Below are positions 16,966 through 26,314 of a stretch of DNA of 58,648 bases, in pieces. This DNA comes from Bacteroidales bacterium. GTDB taxonomy: Bacteria > Bacteroidota > Bacteroidia > Bacteroidales > UBA932. Numbering within the stretch: position 1 is the stretch's first letter; each line of letters begins with the position of its first letter. The translations under genes were made by a program, and so were the position numbers. The stretch covers positions 1 through 58,648 of the forward strand of contig JAKSJM010000011.1 of assembly GCA_024398075.1 (NCBI GenBank), read 5' to 3'. Under the pieces are notes generated by a model that did no database searches, was not told the DNA's origin, and saw nothing but the letters and a program-made list of their open reading frames with translations.

Positions 16966-18537
16966 ATGAAAAAGAATATATTGAACATCGTGGCCACAGC
17001 GGCCCTCGCACTTGGTCTCACCGCTTGCGTAGGCGACCTCAATGTGACCCCTATCGATCCAAATACACAGCTTCCTGAGGATGTCCTCAAGGATCAGGGA
17101 GCCTTCAACCAGCTCCTCGCAAAGTGCTACCAGGGACTCGCATGCTCTGCATCAGACGGCCCTGATTCAAGCCCAGACATCAACGGTGTGGATGGTGGTT
17201 ACGGCCAGTACATCCGCGCAATGTTCCATCTCCAGTGCCTCTCTACCGACGAGGCTACCTGCTGCTGGAACGACCAGACCCTCTATGATATCCACAATCT
17301 CTGCTGGAGTACTTCAGATACATTCGTAGCAGCCGGATACTACCGCGTATTCTATCAGGTAGGTCTTTGCAACGAGTTCATCCGTCAGGCAAATGCCACC
17401 CAGATCGAGGGCTTCTCAAAGAAGGAGCAGTACATCGCTGAGGCTCGTGCACTTCGCCTTCTCAGCTACTACCACGCCATCGACCTCTTCGGCAACGTGC
17501 CATTCTTCACTGAGGACAATTCAGTAGGTTCTGAGGGTCCAGACCAGATCTCACGTGCAGATCTCTTCGCATGGATGGAGACCGAGTGTCAGGCACTCCT
17601 CGCTTCAGACAGTGCACTCCCTAAGGCAGGCAAGACCGAGTACGGCCGCATCGACCAGGGTGCTGTGCAGATGATACTCGCTAAGCTCTATCTCAATGCT
17701 GAGGTATGGGCAGGCAAGAAGATGTACTCAGAGTGTGCTACCCTCGCAAAGGAGATCATGGCCGAGTACAGCCTCCACGCAAACTACGCTGACCTCTTCT
17801 GCGCAGACAACCATCTCTGCACAAAGAACGTCACCTACAACGGAGACGAGATCATCTTCGTAGTGCCTCAGGATGGTATGAACATCCGCTCATACGGTGC
17901 TACAAACTACATCATCTTCGCTTCTACCGGTGGAGACATGGATGCATCAGGTTCTATGGGTATCTCATCAGGCTGGGGCGGTCTTTCACTCACCCCTGAC
18001 TTCGTGAACCTCTTCGACGAGAACGCTGATTCACGTGCAATGTTCTACACCCAGTACGGCAAGGAACTCGACGACATCACCGACTTCAAGGCTGGTGGTT
18101 ACAAGTCAATGAAGTTCAAGAACCTGAACCATGACGGTTCAGCCGCACAGTTCGACGGCTTCGTGGACACCGACTTCCCTGTATTCCGCGTAGCAGACGC
18201 TTACCTCATGCTCGCTGAGTGCGCTAAGAGAGGTGGTGCATCTGAGGCAGAGGGTCTCTCGGCACTCAATGCTGTACGCAGCAGAGCAGGCATCAACGAG
18301 GTGGTTAAGTACGACCTCGACGACGTGCTCGCAGAGCGCGGTCGCGAGCTCTACCATGAGCTCAGCCGCCGTCAGGACCTCATCCGCTTCGGCAAGTTCA
18401 CCACAAGCGACTATCTCTGGGCATGGAAAGGTGGCGTGAAGGAAGGCAAGGCTGTAGACGCCAAGTTCAACCTTTACCCTCTCTGCTCAAGCGACGTGAA
18501 CTCAAACAGCAAGCTTACCCAGAACCCTGGCTATTAA
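16966..18537 (+). CDS. susD: SusD-like surface glycan-binding lipoprotein
   Basis: The 523-residue protein has a lipobox (GLTAC) and the SusD/RagB fold. Motifs include an N-terminal TPIDPNTQLPEDV stretch, an EARALRLLSYYHAIDLFGNV helix pair and a C-terminal RGRELYHELSRRQDLIRFGK segment. It forms the extracellular lid on SusC and presents glucan chains to the channel. It directly follows susC and is followed 18 bp later by the SusE/F-like gene, the classic order. Length matches characterised SusD proteins. Confidence 0.95.
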   Translation: MKKNILNIVATAALALGLTACVGDLNVTPIDPNTQLPEDVLKDQGAFNQLLAKCYQGLACSASDGPDSSPDINGVDGGYGQYIRAMFHLQCLSTDEATCCWNDQTLYDIHNLCWSTSDTFVAAGYYRVFYQVGLCNEFIRQANATQIEGFSKKEQYIAEARALRLLSYYHAIDLFGNVPFFTEDNSVGSEGPDQISRADLFAWMETECQALLASDSALPKAGKTEYGRIDQGAVQMILAKLYLNAEVWAGKKMYSECATLAKEIMAEYSLHANYADLFCADNHLCTKNVTYNGDEIIFVVPQDGMNIRSYGATNYIIFASTGGDMDASGSMGISSGWGGLSLTPDFVNLFDENADSRAMFYTQYGKELDDITDFKAGGYKSMKFKNLNHDGSAAQFDGFVDTDFPVFRVADAYLMLAECAKRGGASEAEGLSALNAVRSRAGINEVVKYDLDDVLAERGRELYHELSRRQDLIRFGKFTTSDYLWAWKGGVKEGKAVDAKFNLYPLCSSDVNSNSKLTQNPGY

Positions 18538-18555
18538 TAGATAAAAGACAGTACA

Positions 18556-20838
18556 ATGAAAAAGTTTATATACACAGCGGTTGCTGCTCTAGCAGGAATG
18601 CTGGCAGTATCATGCGTCCAGGAGAATGAGCTCGTGAAGTTCGATCCTAGCGCTACTGTAGCACAGACCCTCGGAGACATCCAGGGCTGCGCGCTCGCTG
18701 CTGATGGTGAGGCCATCACCACCACTTTCAAAAAGGCAGACTTCGGCCTCCAGGCTCCTGCTGCCTACACCCTTTTCGCAGCGCTTCCAGGCACTGACTT
18801 CAATCCTATGGAGAAGGTCAATGCCACTATCGACGGTGAGAAGATCACCATCTCACAGAAGGATCTGAACAACCTCATCCTCAACCTTGGCGGTGAGGCC
18901 GATACAGATTTCGCTCTCGAGTTCAAGCTCGCCGGCTTCCTTACAAACGACAAGGGCGCCGAGATCGCCGGCTCAAGAGTCTACTCAAACAAGGTATCTG
19001 CAGTATTTGTTCCTTATAGCGCTACCCGCCTCGACGTGGACATCTATGACCACGTATGGGTGATCGGCGCAAGCTCTACCATTGGTGCCTGGGCACATGA
19101 CAAGGTATACCAGTACCTCTATAACTACAACAAGGACGGCAAGACCTACACCGGTCTCATCGACTTCGGTGAGGATGGCGCTTCAGGTGGCTGGAAACTC
19201 ACCGGTATCGCCGGATGGGATGACAGCTGCAACTGGGGTAGCGAGGCTCAGGGCGAAAGCGCAGAGCAGAGCGAGATCCAGCTCATCACTGGAGGCGGCT
19301 CAAAGGACATCAAGTGCCTCAGCAAGAGATTCTACTCTCTGAAGTTCGACACCTCTTCACTCGTTCTCAATGTTCTCGCTGGCTTCAACAACATCGGCAT
19401 CGTAGGCTCATTCAACGGCTGGAACGCAGCTGACGCTGACTGCAAGATGGCTTACAACGACGCATACCACAGATTCTACATCGACTACACCTTCGCAGAC
19501 GACGCAGAGCTCAAGTTCACCGCTGACGATAGCTGGGACCTCAACTGGGGCGTAGACTGCAAGAACGGCGGCGACAACATCAAGGTAAGCAAGGGTTCTT
19601 ACCGCATCTACTTCGACCTGAATGCTGGCGAGTACAGCTTCAACGACAAGATGTTCGGCAAGGATGAGCCTGGCCGCGAGGTGGCTCCAGAACCTCCATT
19701 CGAGGGCTGGTCACTCATCGGAGCCATTGGCGAGACCAACTGGGACACCGACTTCGACATGACCGAGAAGGGCGAGGGCGTATTCTTCTACAATGGTGTA
19801 GAGCTTACCGAGAACTCAGAGTTCAAGATCCGCAAGGGTCACGACTGGGGCGTCTCTTACGGCGCTGCCGCTGAGGTGAAGATCGGCGAGGCTTTCGCAG
19901 CCACTACCGACAACGGTGGCAACATCAAGGTAGGCGTAGCAGGCAAGTTCGACATCACCCTCGACACCGCGGCAAATACCATCCTCATCGCTGAGCACCA
20001 GGAGAATTCTTGGTCAGTGATAGGTGTGAACGGCGACTGGGAGAATGATGTGGACATGAAGGAGGTCGCTCCTGGCATCTGGGTAAGCGAGAAGATCAAT
20101 GTTACCTCAGGTGACTGGAAGCTCCGCATGGGCAAGGCTTGGGACGTAAACCGCGGCGGTGCCGCTCCTGCTGGCATCGGCGCATTCGTTGAGGCCGTTC
20201 AGGGTGGTCCAAACGTAGCTCTCACTGGCGAGTTCCAGGTAGTTTACAATGCAAACGTCGACGCTCTCGGAACCCTTGGTTGGGGTCTTGTAGGTTCTAT
20301 CGCTTCCATTGGATTCGGATGGAATGAGGACCTCCCTATGAACCTCGGCACCGACGGCAAGTGGTACAGCTCACCTGTAGCGCTCACCACCGCAGACGAG
20401 TTCAAGCTCCGCTATATGGGTGGCTGGGACGTCAATGTAGGTGGTACCTTCGCAGCAGCCGAGACAGCATTCGAGGCGGCTGACGGTGGCGCAAACATCA
20501 AGGTAGCAGAGGATGGCACATACTATGTCATCTACGACCCTACCGCTAAGACCATCACTCTTTCCAAGGCATTCTGGGGCATCATCGGCGACTTCAACAG
20601 CTGGGGCGGCGACGTATTCATGATGAACGCTGGCGAAGGCAAGTGGGTGGCTTACAACGTAGCCCTCAACGGTGGATGGAAGATTCGTCAGGGCGCTGGC
20701 TGGGACGTGAACCGTGGTGGTGCATACACCGCTGGCGCTGCATTTGCAGCCGTTCCTGGTGGAGACAACATCAATGCTGGCGAAGGCAGCTTCGACATCA
20801 TCTATGACTCAGTGGCTGAGACCATCGAGGTTAAGTAA
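18556..20838 (+). CDS. SusE/SusF-like starch-binding lipoprotein with six tandem binding modules
   Basis: The lipoprotein (lipobox AVSC) has 760 residues, against roughly 390-490 for SusE and SusF. An N-terminal Ig-like SusE domain (~25-160) is followed by six related modules beginning near residues 168, 280, 385, 486, 576 and 674. Modules 3-6 are clearest, each opening with WxxIG or WGLVG and later FKIRkGxdWgV or WKlRxGxxWDVNrGG, ending in FDIxyD-type strands. The repeated Trp and basic residues fit the SusE/F surface starch-binding sites. The protein would hold starch on the cell surface for SusCD and the GH13 enzymes. A hairpin terminator follows its stop codon. Confidence 0.88.
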   Translation: MKKFIYTAVAALAGMLAVSCVQENELVKFDPSATVAQTLGDIQGCALAADGEAITTTFKKADFGLQAPAAYTLFAALPGTDFNPMEKVNATIDGEKITISQKDLNNLILNLGGEADTDFALEFKLAGFLTNDKGAEIAGSRVYSNKVSAVFVPYSATRLDVDIYDHVWVIGASSTIGAWAHDKVYQYLYNYNKDGKTYTGLIDFGEDGASGGWKLTGIAGWDDSCNWGSEAQGESAEQSEIQLITGGGSKDIKCLSKRFYSLKFDTSSLVLNVLAGFNNIGIVGSFNGWNAADADCKMAYNDAYHRFYIDYTFADDAELKFTADDSWDLNWGVDCKNGGDNIKVSKGSYRIYFDLNAGEYSFNDKMFGKDEPGREVAPEPPFEGWSLIGAIGETNWDTDFDMTEKGEGVFFYNGVELTENSEFKIRKGHDWGVSYGAAAEVKIGEAFAATTDNGGNIKVGVAGKFDITLDTAANTILIAEHQENSWSVIGVNGDWENDVDMKEVAPGIWVSEKINVTSGDWKLRMGKAWDVNRGGAAPAGIGAFVEAVQGGPNVALTGEFQVVYNANVDALGTLGWGLVGSIASIGFGWNEDLPMNLGTDGKWYSSPVALTTADEFKLRYMGGWDVNVGGTFAAAETAFEAADGGANIKVAEDGTYYVIYDPTAKTITLSKAFWGIIGDFNSWGGDVFMMNAGEGKWVAYNVALNGGWKIRQGAGWDVNRGGAYTAGAAFAAVPGGDNINAGEGSFDIIYDSVAETIEVK

Positions 20839-20858
20839 TCAGTTTCGATTCTAACATT

Positions 20859-20895
20859 CCTATGTGCCGGTTTGTGCCGGTACATAGGATTTTTT
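20859..20895 (+). terminator. Intra-operon hairpin terminator/attenuator after the SusE/F gene
   Basis: CCTATGTGCCGG (20859-20870) pairs with CCGGTACATAGG (20877-20888) with one G-T pair and a 6-base loop, followed by ATTTTTT. It has the form of an intrinsic terminator, yet same-strand sus enzyme genes follow 19 bases later. It may reduce read-through so that binding and transport proteins outnumber enzymes. Confidence 0.7.
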
Positions 20896-20913
20896 ACTAT
20901 ATTGCAAATTCTT

Positions 20914-23832
20914 ATGAAGCACCTATATACTATAATTCTTTCACTTTGCTGCATCATTGCGGCAGTTACAGGCTGCAAGGACCCCGCTAACCCGGAGGTT
21001 CCGACAGAAGTCAAGCTGGAGGTCAGCCCACAAGAGCTGTCTTTCACTTCCGATGTCTCCACACAGACCATCACTGTGACCTCAAATGGAAAGTGGTATC
21101 TGGATGCTTCAGAAATGTGGTGTCAGACCTCTACCACCTCCGGAGAAGGAAATGGTGAGGTAGACGTCACGCTCTCTGCAAACCCTTCAAGCACAGAGAG
21201 AAGCGCCACCATCACCTTCACCGCCAAGGGTGCGAAGGACCAGGTGGTTCGCATCACTCAGAATGCAGCTGGATCGGAAGGCGTCATCATCTATCCAGAT
21301 GCAGCTTCTGGCATAACCCTCAGCCCAAGGATTCCTGATGCTGACGGTCCATGCACAATCTATTTCAAGCCGACTTCATCTTCGAGCATCTCGTCGGCAC
21401 TGTATGACTCTTCAAGCGATCTGTATGCACACATAGGCGTATACCATGATGACGAGTGGAAATACGTACCAGCAGAGTGGGGCGAGAACATAGCCAAGTG
21501 CAAGTTCGAGAAGGTCGATGCGAACTCATACAAGCTCGAGCTAAAGCCTAGCATCCGCAGTTTCTTCGGATCAGGCACCACGCCTGTGACCAGACTCGCC
21601 ATCGTCATAAGAAACGCCGATGGCACTGCACAGACCTCCAAGGATCAGTTCGCGACAGTGACTGATACCAAGTACAAGGACGAAATCTTCACTCCAGGGC
21701 AGTATCAGGAAGCGCCGCTTCCTGCAGAGGCAGCACCTGGAATCAACTATAATTCAGACGGTTCCGTCACACTTGTCCTTTATGAGAAAGGCAAGGATGG
21801 TCTCTTCTATGACTACAGCTACGCCATCGGAGACTTCAACGACTGGAAGATGGACGACTCTTCCCTCATGAAGAGAGACAAGGGAGCCGGCTGCTGGTGG
21901 ATAACCCTCACAGGCATAGACCCAGACAAGGAGTATCGCTTCCAGTACTGCGTCGGAAACGCCACCACAAAGATCCGTATCCACGATCCATACACAGAGA
22001 TCGTATACGACCCATGGAATGACAAGTACATCCCTTCAAGCACATATCCAAACATCCCAGAATACCCAAGTGGAGCGAAAGAGCTCATCGGTGCATTCAA
22101 GGTGAATAGGGACTCTTATGACTGGGAGGTACCTTCATACAAGATCAAGGACCAGAACAGCGTTGTGATCTACGAGCTCCATCTTCGCGACTTCACTGAG
22201 AGCAAGGACCTGAATGGAGCACTGCAGAAGCTGGATTACCTCAAGGAACTCGGTGTGAATGCCATCGAGCTCATGCCTATCCAGGAGTTCGAGGGCAACG
22301 ACAGCTGGGGCTACAACCCTTGCTCGTACTTCGCGCTCGACAAGGCATACGGAACCCGCCAGATGTACAAGAAGTTCATCGACGAGTGCCACAAAAGGGA
22401 CATGGGCGTAATCATTGACGTAGTCTACAACCAGGCGACCGGTGCGCACCCTATGGCGAAACTCTACTGGAATGGGGACAATGTCTCTGCACGCAATCCT
22501 TGGTTCAATGTGACGTGCCCTCACGGCTTCGGCGTGTTCCAGGACTGGAACCACACCGAGCAGATGACAGTGATGCATGTCGAGCAGAGCCTCATTAATC
22601 TGCTTAACCAGTACCATGTCGACGGTTTCCGCTTCGACCTCACCAAGGGTTTCACAAACCACAGCGGCAAGGATGACTCCTACGACCAGCAGCGCGTCGA
22701 TATCCTCAAGGGGTACAACCGCTGCATCAAGGCTGCGAATCCTGACGCCATGGTCATCTGCGAACACTTCGTGGATGCGGAAAATGATGCCCTGGGCGCA
22801 GATGGAATGCATGTTTGGGGTAACAACAACTACAACTACTGCGGTATCGTGGCAGGAAAGACCCCTGACATCTCATACGCATACGACCCTAAGTTCATCA
22901 GGGTCGGATACATGGAAAGCCATGACGAGGAACGCCTCTGCGTGGCAGAGATCGAGGGCGAGGAGAACCAGGCATGGGGCATCGTAGGCACCATGAACAA
23001 CTGGGGAAGCAGCGATGACATCGCCATGACCGCAGACGACATGTTCTATGTGGCCAAGAACGTTTCCTTCACCGCCACAGACCAGTTCAAGATCAGAAAA
23101 TACAACGACAGCAGCTGGAACGAGCAGTACAACTATGGTGGCCCGTCAGATGGCACCAAGGTGTCTGCAGGCGTGGAGTTCACCCTCACCAAGGGAGGCG
23201 ACTCAAAGAACCTCATGGCAGCTGCGGCCGGCAAGTATGATGTATATCTCTACCCTGCTGGAGGCAAGCTCTGGCTCATGAGCCCAGGCAAGCGCCCGGC
23301 GAGCCCTAGCGCCGGCGGAAACCAGGGAGGCGCTGCCGACAAGGCAGCCGAGCTGGAGCTCCGCATGAGGCGCGCCGGCCTCGCCGCAGCGTACTTCTTC
23401 ACCATCCCTGGACCAAGGATGATCTGGGAGTTCGGCGAGCTTGGATACGACTATAGCATCAATTCCTGTGGTGGCAGAACAGCAGCTAAACCTGCAAGAT
23501 GGGACTACCTGGACGTACCTCAGAGAAAGCAGTTGCACGACGTTTACGCTGGCCTTCTCAAGCTCAGGAATGACAATCCTGCGATCTTCACCAAGGGTGC
23601 AGAGTTCAAGTGGACATCAAGCGGAGCAAACAAGTTCATCAGCGTCTCTGCCCAGGGAAGATATGTGTGCGTGATGGGTAACTTCGGCACCACTGAGAAG
23701 GAATGCACAGCGACCATGCCTCTCAATACCACCTGGTACAATTATTTCGACAAGTCAGAGTCTCAGAATACCGCCAGCTACAAGGTGACCCTCAAGCCTG
23801 GAGAGTTCAGAGTGCTCGTAAACTTCAGATAA
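20914..23832 (+). CDS. Multidomain GH13 alpha-glucanase lipoprotein with BACON, CBM48-like and an inserted starch-binding module
   Basis: The 972-residue lipoprotein (AVTGC) begins at the ATG at 20914. A BACON domain (~25-125) is followed by an extended region, a CBM48/E-set-like domain (~280-400, YAIGDFNDWKMD) and the GH13 barrel from ~415. Catalytic residues are Asp575 (GFRFDLTKG), Glu617 (MVICEHF) and the transition-state pair His670-Asp671 (MESHDEERL). Conserved region I reads DVVYNQ, with Gln507 where His is usual. A SusE/F-type module (WGIVGTMNNWGSS to KLWLM, ~687-789) plus a Pro/Gly/Ser linker splits the barrel between the HD motif and PGPRMIWEFGE. It probably degrades starch or pullulan at the surface, filling the role of SusG. 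Confidence 0.88.
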   Translation: MKHLYTIILSLCCIIAAVTGCKDPANPEVPTEVKLEVSPQELSFTSDVSTQTITVTSNGKWYLDASEMWCQTSTTSGEGNGEVDVTLSANPSSTERSATITFTAKGAKDQVVRITQNAAGSEGVIIYPDAASGITLSPRIPDADGPCTIYFKPTSSSSISSALYDSSSDLYAHIGVYHDDEWKYVPAEWGENIAKCKFEKVDANSYKLELKPSIRSFFGSGTTPVTRLAIVIRNADGTAQTSKDQFATVTDTKYKDEIFTPGQYQEAPLPAEAAPGINYNSDGSVTLVLYEKGKDGLFYDYSYAIGDFNDWKMDDSSLMKRDKGAGCWWITLTGIDPDKEYRFQYCVGNATTKIRIHDPYTEIVYDPWNDKYIPSSTYPNIPEYPSGAKELIGAFKVNRDSYDWEVPSYKIKDQNSVVIYELHLRDFTESKDLNGALQKLDYLKELGVNAIELMPIQEFEGNDSWGYNPCSYFALDKAYGTRQMYKKFIDECHKRDMGVIIDVVYNQATGAHPMAKLYWNGDNVSARNPWFNVTCPHGFGVFQDWNHTEQMTVMHVEQSLINLLNQYHVDGFRFDLTKGFTNHSGKDDSYDQQRVDILKGYNRCIKAANPDAMVICEHFVDAENDALGADGMHVWGNNNYNYCGIVAGKTPDISYAYDPKFIRVGYMESHDEERLCVAEIEGEENQAWGIVGTMNNWGSSDDIAMTADDMFYVAKNVSFTATDQFKIRKYNDSSWNEQYNYGGPSDGTKVSAGVEFTLTKGGDSKNLMAAAAGKYDVYLYPAGGKLWLMSPGKRPASPSAGGNQGGAADKAAELELRMRRAGLAAAYFFTIPGPRMIWEFGELGYDYSINSCGGRTAAKPARWDYLDVPQRKQLHDVYAGLLKLRNDNPAIFTKGAEFKWTSSGANKFISVSAQGRYVCVMGNFGTTEKECTATMPLNTTWYNYFDKSESQNTASYKVTLKPGEFRVLVNFR

Positions 23833-23839
23833 ACCCACT

Positions 23840-24883
23840 ATGAGAAGAATCTTTTTTGTCCTCATGGCTTCAGCACTGATGTGCTCTTGCACAAAGCCTA
23901 CACAGAACAAGCCTATGCCTGACCCAGAGCCAGAGCCTAAGCCTGTGGAAGTAGCATTCGCGAAGGGTGCCGACATCAGCTGGGTGACGGAGATGGAGGA
24001 CAAGGGATACAAATTCTACGACGCCTCGGGCAAAGAAAAAGACTGCACAGTCCTCATGAAGGAACTGGGATTCAACTCTATACGCCTTCGCGTGTGGGTC
24101 GATCCGAAGGACGGATACTGCGACCAGTCGGACGTGCTTCTGAAGGCGAAGAGAGCGACGGCTCTCGGCATGAAGGTGATGATAGACTTCCACTACTCCG
24201 ACAGCTGGGCAGACCCTTCGAAGCAGAATGTACCCGCGGCATGGAAGGGCCACGACGCGAGCCAGCTCGCTACCGATGTGGCAGAGCACACCAAGGAAGT
24301 GCTCACCAGCCTGAAGCTCCTGGGAGTGGATGTAGGCTGGGTGCAGATAGGAAACGAGGTCACCGGAGGCTTCCTCTGGGATATCTGCAAGGTCTCTGGC
24401 AAGGAGGCTGCAAGCTTCATCAAGTGCTTCAACGCCGGTAGCGACGAGGTGAAAAAACTCTATCCGGATGCCAAGGTGGTCCTTCATGTGGACAATGGCT
24501 GGAAGCTGGATACCCTGATCTGGTTCTACGGCCTCATGGGAAGCGCCAGGTACGATATCATTGGCCTGTCGCTGTACCCATCGTACTGGGAGAATGGCGC
24601 CTACGGAGACTGGAACGCGAAGACCAAGCAGTGCATGAACAACATAACTTCCCTGAATGCCACCTACCACAAGGAGGTGATGATCGTAGAGTTCGGCATG
24701 CCTGCAAGCCAGCCTGAGAAGGCGAAGGATGCGCTCCAGTTCATACTGGACAATGCTTCCGACAAGCCTTACTTCAAGGGCATCTTCCTCTGGGAACCAG
24801 AGGCTGAACATTCGAGAAACAACTATGACTATGGCGCTTTCGCTGACGGAAAGCCAACCATTGCGCTAGACCCAATAAAGTAA
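23840..24883 (+). CDS. GH53 endo-beta-1,4-galactanase-like lipoprotein
   Basis: The 347-residue lipoprotein (LMCSC) has the GH53 signature: FAKGADISWVTEME, LGFNSIRLRVWVDP, KVMIDFHYSDSWADP, WVQIGNEVTGGFLW with acid/base Glu173, and MIVEFGMP with nucleophile Glu284. GH53 enzymes cut beta-1,4-galactan side chains of pectin. It lies 7 bp after the GH13 gene and 1 bp before the CotH-like gene. A galactanase in a starch operon is unexpected; either the locus serves mixed plant polymers or this branch has another substrate. Length is normal for the family. Confidence 0.92.
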   Translation: MRRIFFVLMASALMCSCTKPTQNKPMPDPEPEPKPVEVAFAKGADISWVTEMEDKGYKFYDASGKEKDCTVLMKELGFNSIRLRVWVDPKDGYCDQSDVLLKAKRATALGMKVMIDFHYSDSWADPSKQNVPAAWKGHDASQLATDVAEHTKEVLTSLKLLGVDVGWVQIGNEVTGGFLWDICKVSGKEAASFIKCFNAGSDEVKKLYPDAKVVLHVDNGWKLDTLIWFYGLMGSARYDIIGLSLYPSYWENGAYGDWNAKTKQCMNNITSLNATYHKEVMIVEFGMPASQPEKAKDALQFILDNASDKPYFKGIFLWEPEAEHSRNNYDYGAFADGKPTIALDPIK

Positions 24884-24884
24884 A

Positions 24885-26312
24885 ATGAGGACCTTACGAC
24901 CTATCATACTATTCGCTAGCATGGGATTGCTTTTCTCGTGCATGAACAGCAAGCCTTATGAGCCAGAAAATCCGAAACCACCCATTCAGGAAGTGGTTGA
25001 GGACAAATATGGCGTATCCTACATGTATGACAGCAGCGTCATCCCCGAGATTCACATCACAGTGTCTCTGGACGAATGGAACAGCCTGCTGAAGGCATAC
25101 GACCAGAACTCGAAGACAAAGAAAAACATCCACTGCGGCGTGCGTTATCTCAAGGACAAGGAGGAGACCGTGATCACGGACGCTGCGATAAGACTGCGTG
25201 GAAATACCTCACGCAGGCGCCCTGAGGGCTCGAATGGCCAGATGCACAAGAGTTCCGGGACGGACTGGCATCATTGTCATTTCCAGATAAATTTCCGCAA
25301 GTTCCAGAAGGACGACGAGCATGAGGTGCATGGCGCGAGAAAGATAGCGCTCAAGTGGTTCAAGGACGACCCGAACTACGTGAGGGAACTCTACAGCTAC
25401 GACCTTTTCCGCCGCGCAGGCATCTGGACTGCACCAAATGACGTATACTGCCGCCTCTGGCTCAAGGTTGAAGGCGACCAGAAGGAGACCTATTTCGGCG
25501 TGTACAATATGATCGAGCCTATCGACGAGCGCTTCGTAAAGCAGCGCGTGGACGAGTTCGGCTCCGACGAGGGCTTCATCTGGAAGTGCCGATATGGCGC
25601 TGACCTCAGAAGCACAGGTGCCGACATAGGCGCCGACCTCGACGACGACGTGGAGCACGTGTACGAGTTGAAGAACAGCACGAAATCATTGGACAAGGCG
25701 ACAGAGCAGCTGAAGGGTTTCATCACGAAAATTAACACCCTCAAGGGCAGCGAGTTCCACGACTGGATCGCAAGCGTCTGCGACGTGGACCTGCTGATGC
25801 GCACATACGCCGTGAACGTGACCCTCGGCATGTGGGATGACTACTGGAACAACAAAAATAATTACTACCTTTACTTCAACTCCACCGACCCGCAGGACTA
25901 CAAGTTCTTCTTCATACCTTACGACTACGACAACACCCTGGGCACCAGCTCGCAGTGCGAAGCGCAGAGTGACTCCGGCAGGCAGGACCCATTCAACTGG
26001 GGAAGAAAGGAGAACCCATTGATATACAAAATCTTGCAGTTTGACGACTTCAGGGAGATCTACCGCAAGGAGCTGCTGCGCCTCGTGGAGCCAACGGAAG
26101 GACTCTTCTACTACACCACCAGCATGCAGCGCATCCAGAAGTGGCAGATGAGCGTCAAGCAGTTTGTGTCCAATGACACCGGCGAGGACATGTCCATCAA
26201 GGATGCCCCCGCATCGTGGGGAAACCATTCAGAGTATCGCCTGCTTGACAGCGGCTCAGACAACTTCTTCAAGGTAAAGGCTGAAAGCATAAAGAAATTT
26301 TGCACAAAATAA
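24885..26312 (+). CDS. CotH kinase-like lipoprotein
   Basis: The 475-residue lipoprotein (LLFSC) matches the CotH family of atypical protein kinases. It has IHITVSLDEWNSLLK, AIRLRGNTSRRRP, KIALKWFKDDPNYVRELYSY, YFGVYNMIEPIDERF and the metal-binding-type motif PYDYDNTLG (Asp347-Asp349). In Bacillus CotH phosphorylates spore-coat proteins; Bacteroidetes members are exported and uncharacterised. It is one base from the GH53 stop and three bases from the next GH13 start, so it belongs to the operon. It may modify or bind exported partners of this locus; that is inference. Confidence 0.85.
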   Translation: MRTLRPIILFASMGLLFSCMNSKPYEPENPKPPIQEVVEDKYGVSYMYDSSVIPEIHITVSLDEWNSLLKAYDQNSKTKKNIHCGVRYLKDKEETVITDAAIRLRGNTSRRRPEGSNGQMHKSSGTDWHHCHFQINFRKFQKDDEHEVHGARKIALKWFKDDPNYVRELYSYDLFRRAGIWTAPNDVYCRLWLKVEGDQKETYFGVYNMIEPIDERFVKQRVDEFGSDEGFIWKCRYGADLRSTGADIGADLDDDVEHVYELKNSTKSLDKATEQLKGFITKINTLKGSEFHDWIASVCDVDLLMRTYAVNVTLGMWDDYWNNKNNYYLYFNSTDPQDYKFFFIPYDYDNTLGTSSQCEAQSDSGRQDPFNWGRKENPLIYKILQFDDFREIYRKELLRLVEPTEGLFYYTTSMQRIQKWQMSVKQFVSNDTGEDMSIKDAPASWGNHSEYRLLDSGSDNFFKVKAESIKKFCTK

Positions 26313-26314
26313 CA

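Noticed and set aside
23870-24811. 313-residue open frame antisense to the GH53 gene
   Set aside because: It mirrors a well-supported GH53 gene and has no signal, family motif or promoter; long antisense frames are a by-product of codon bias here.
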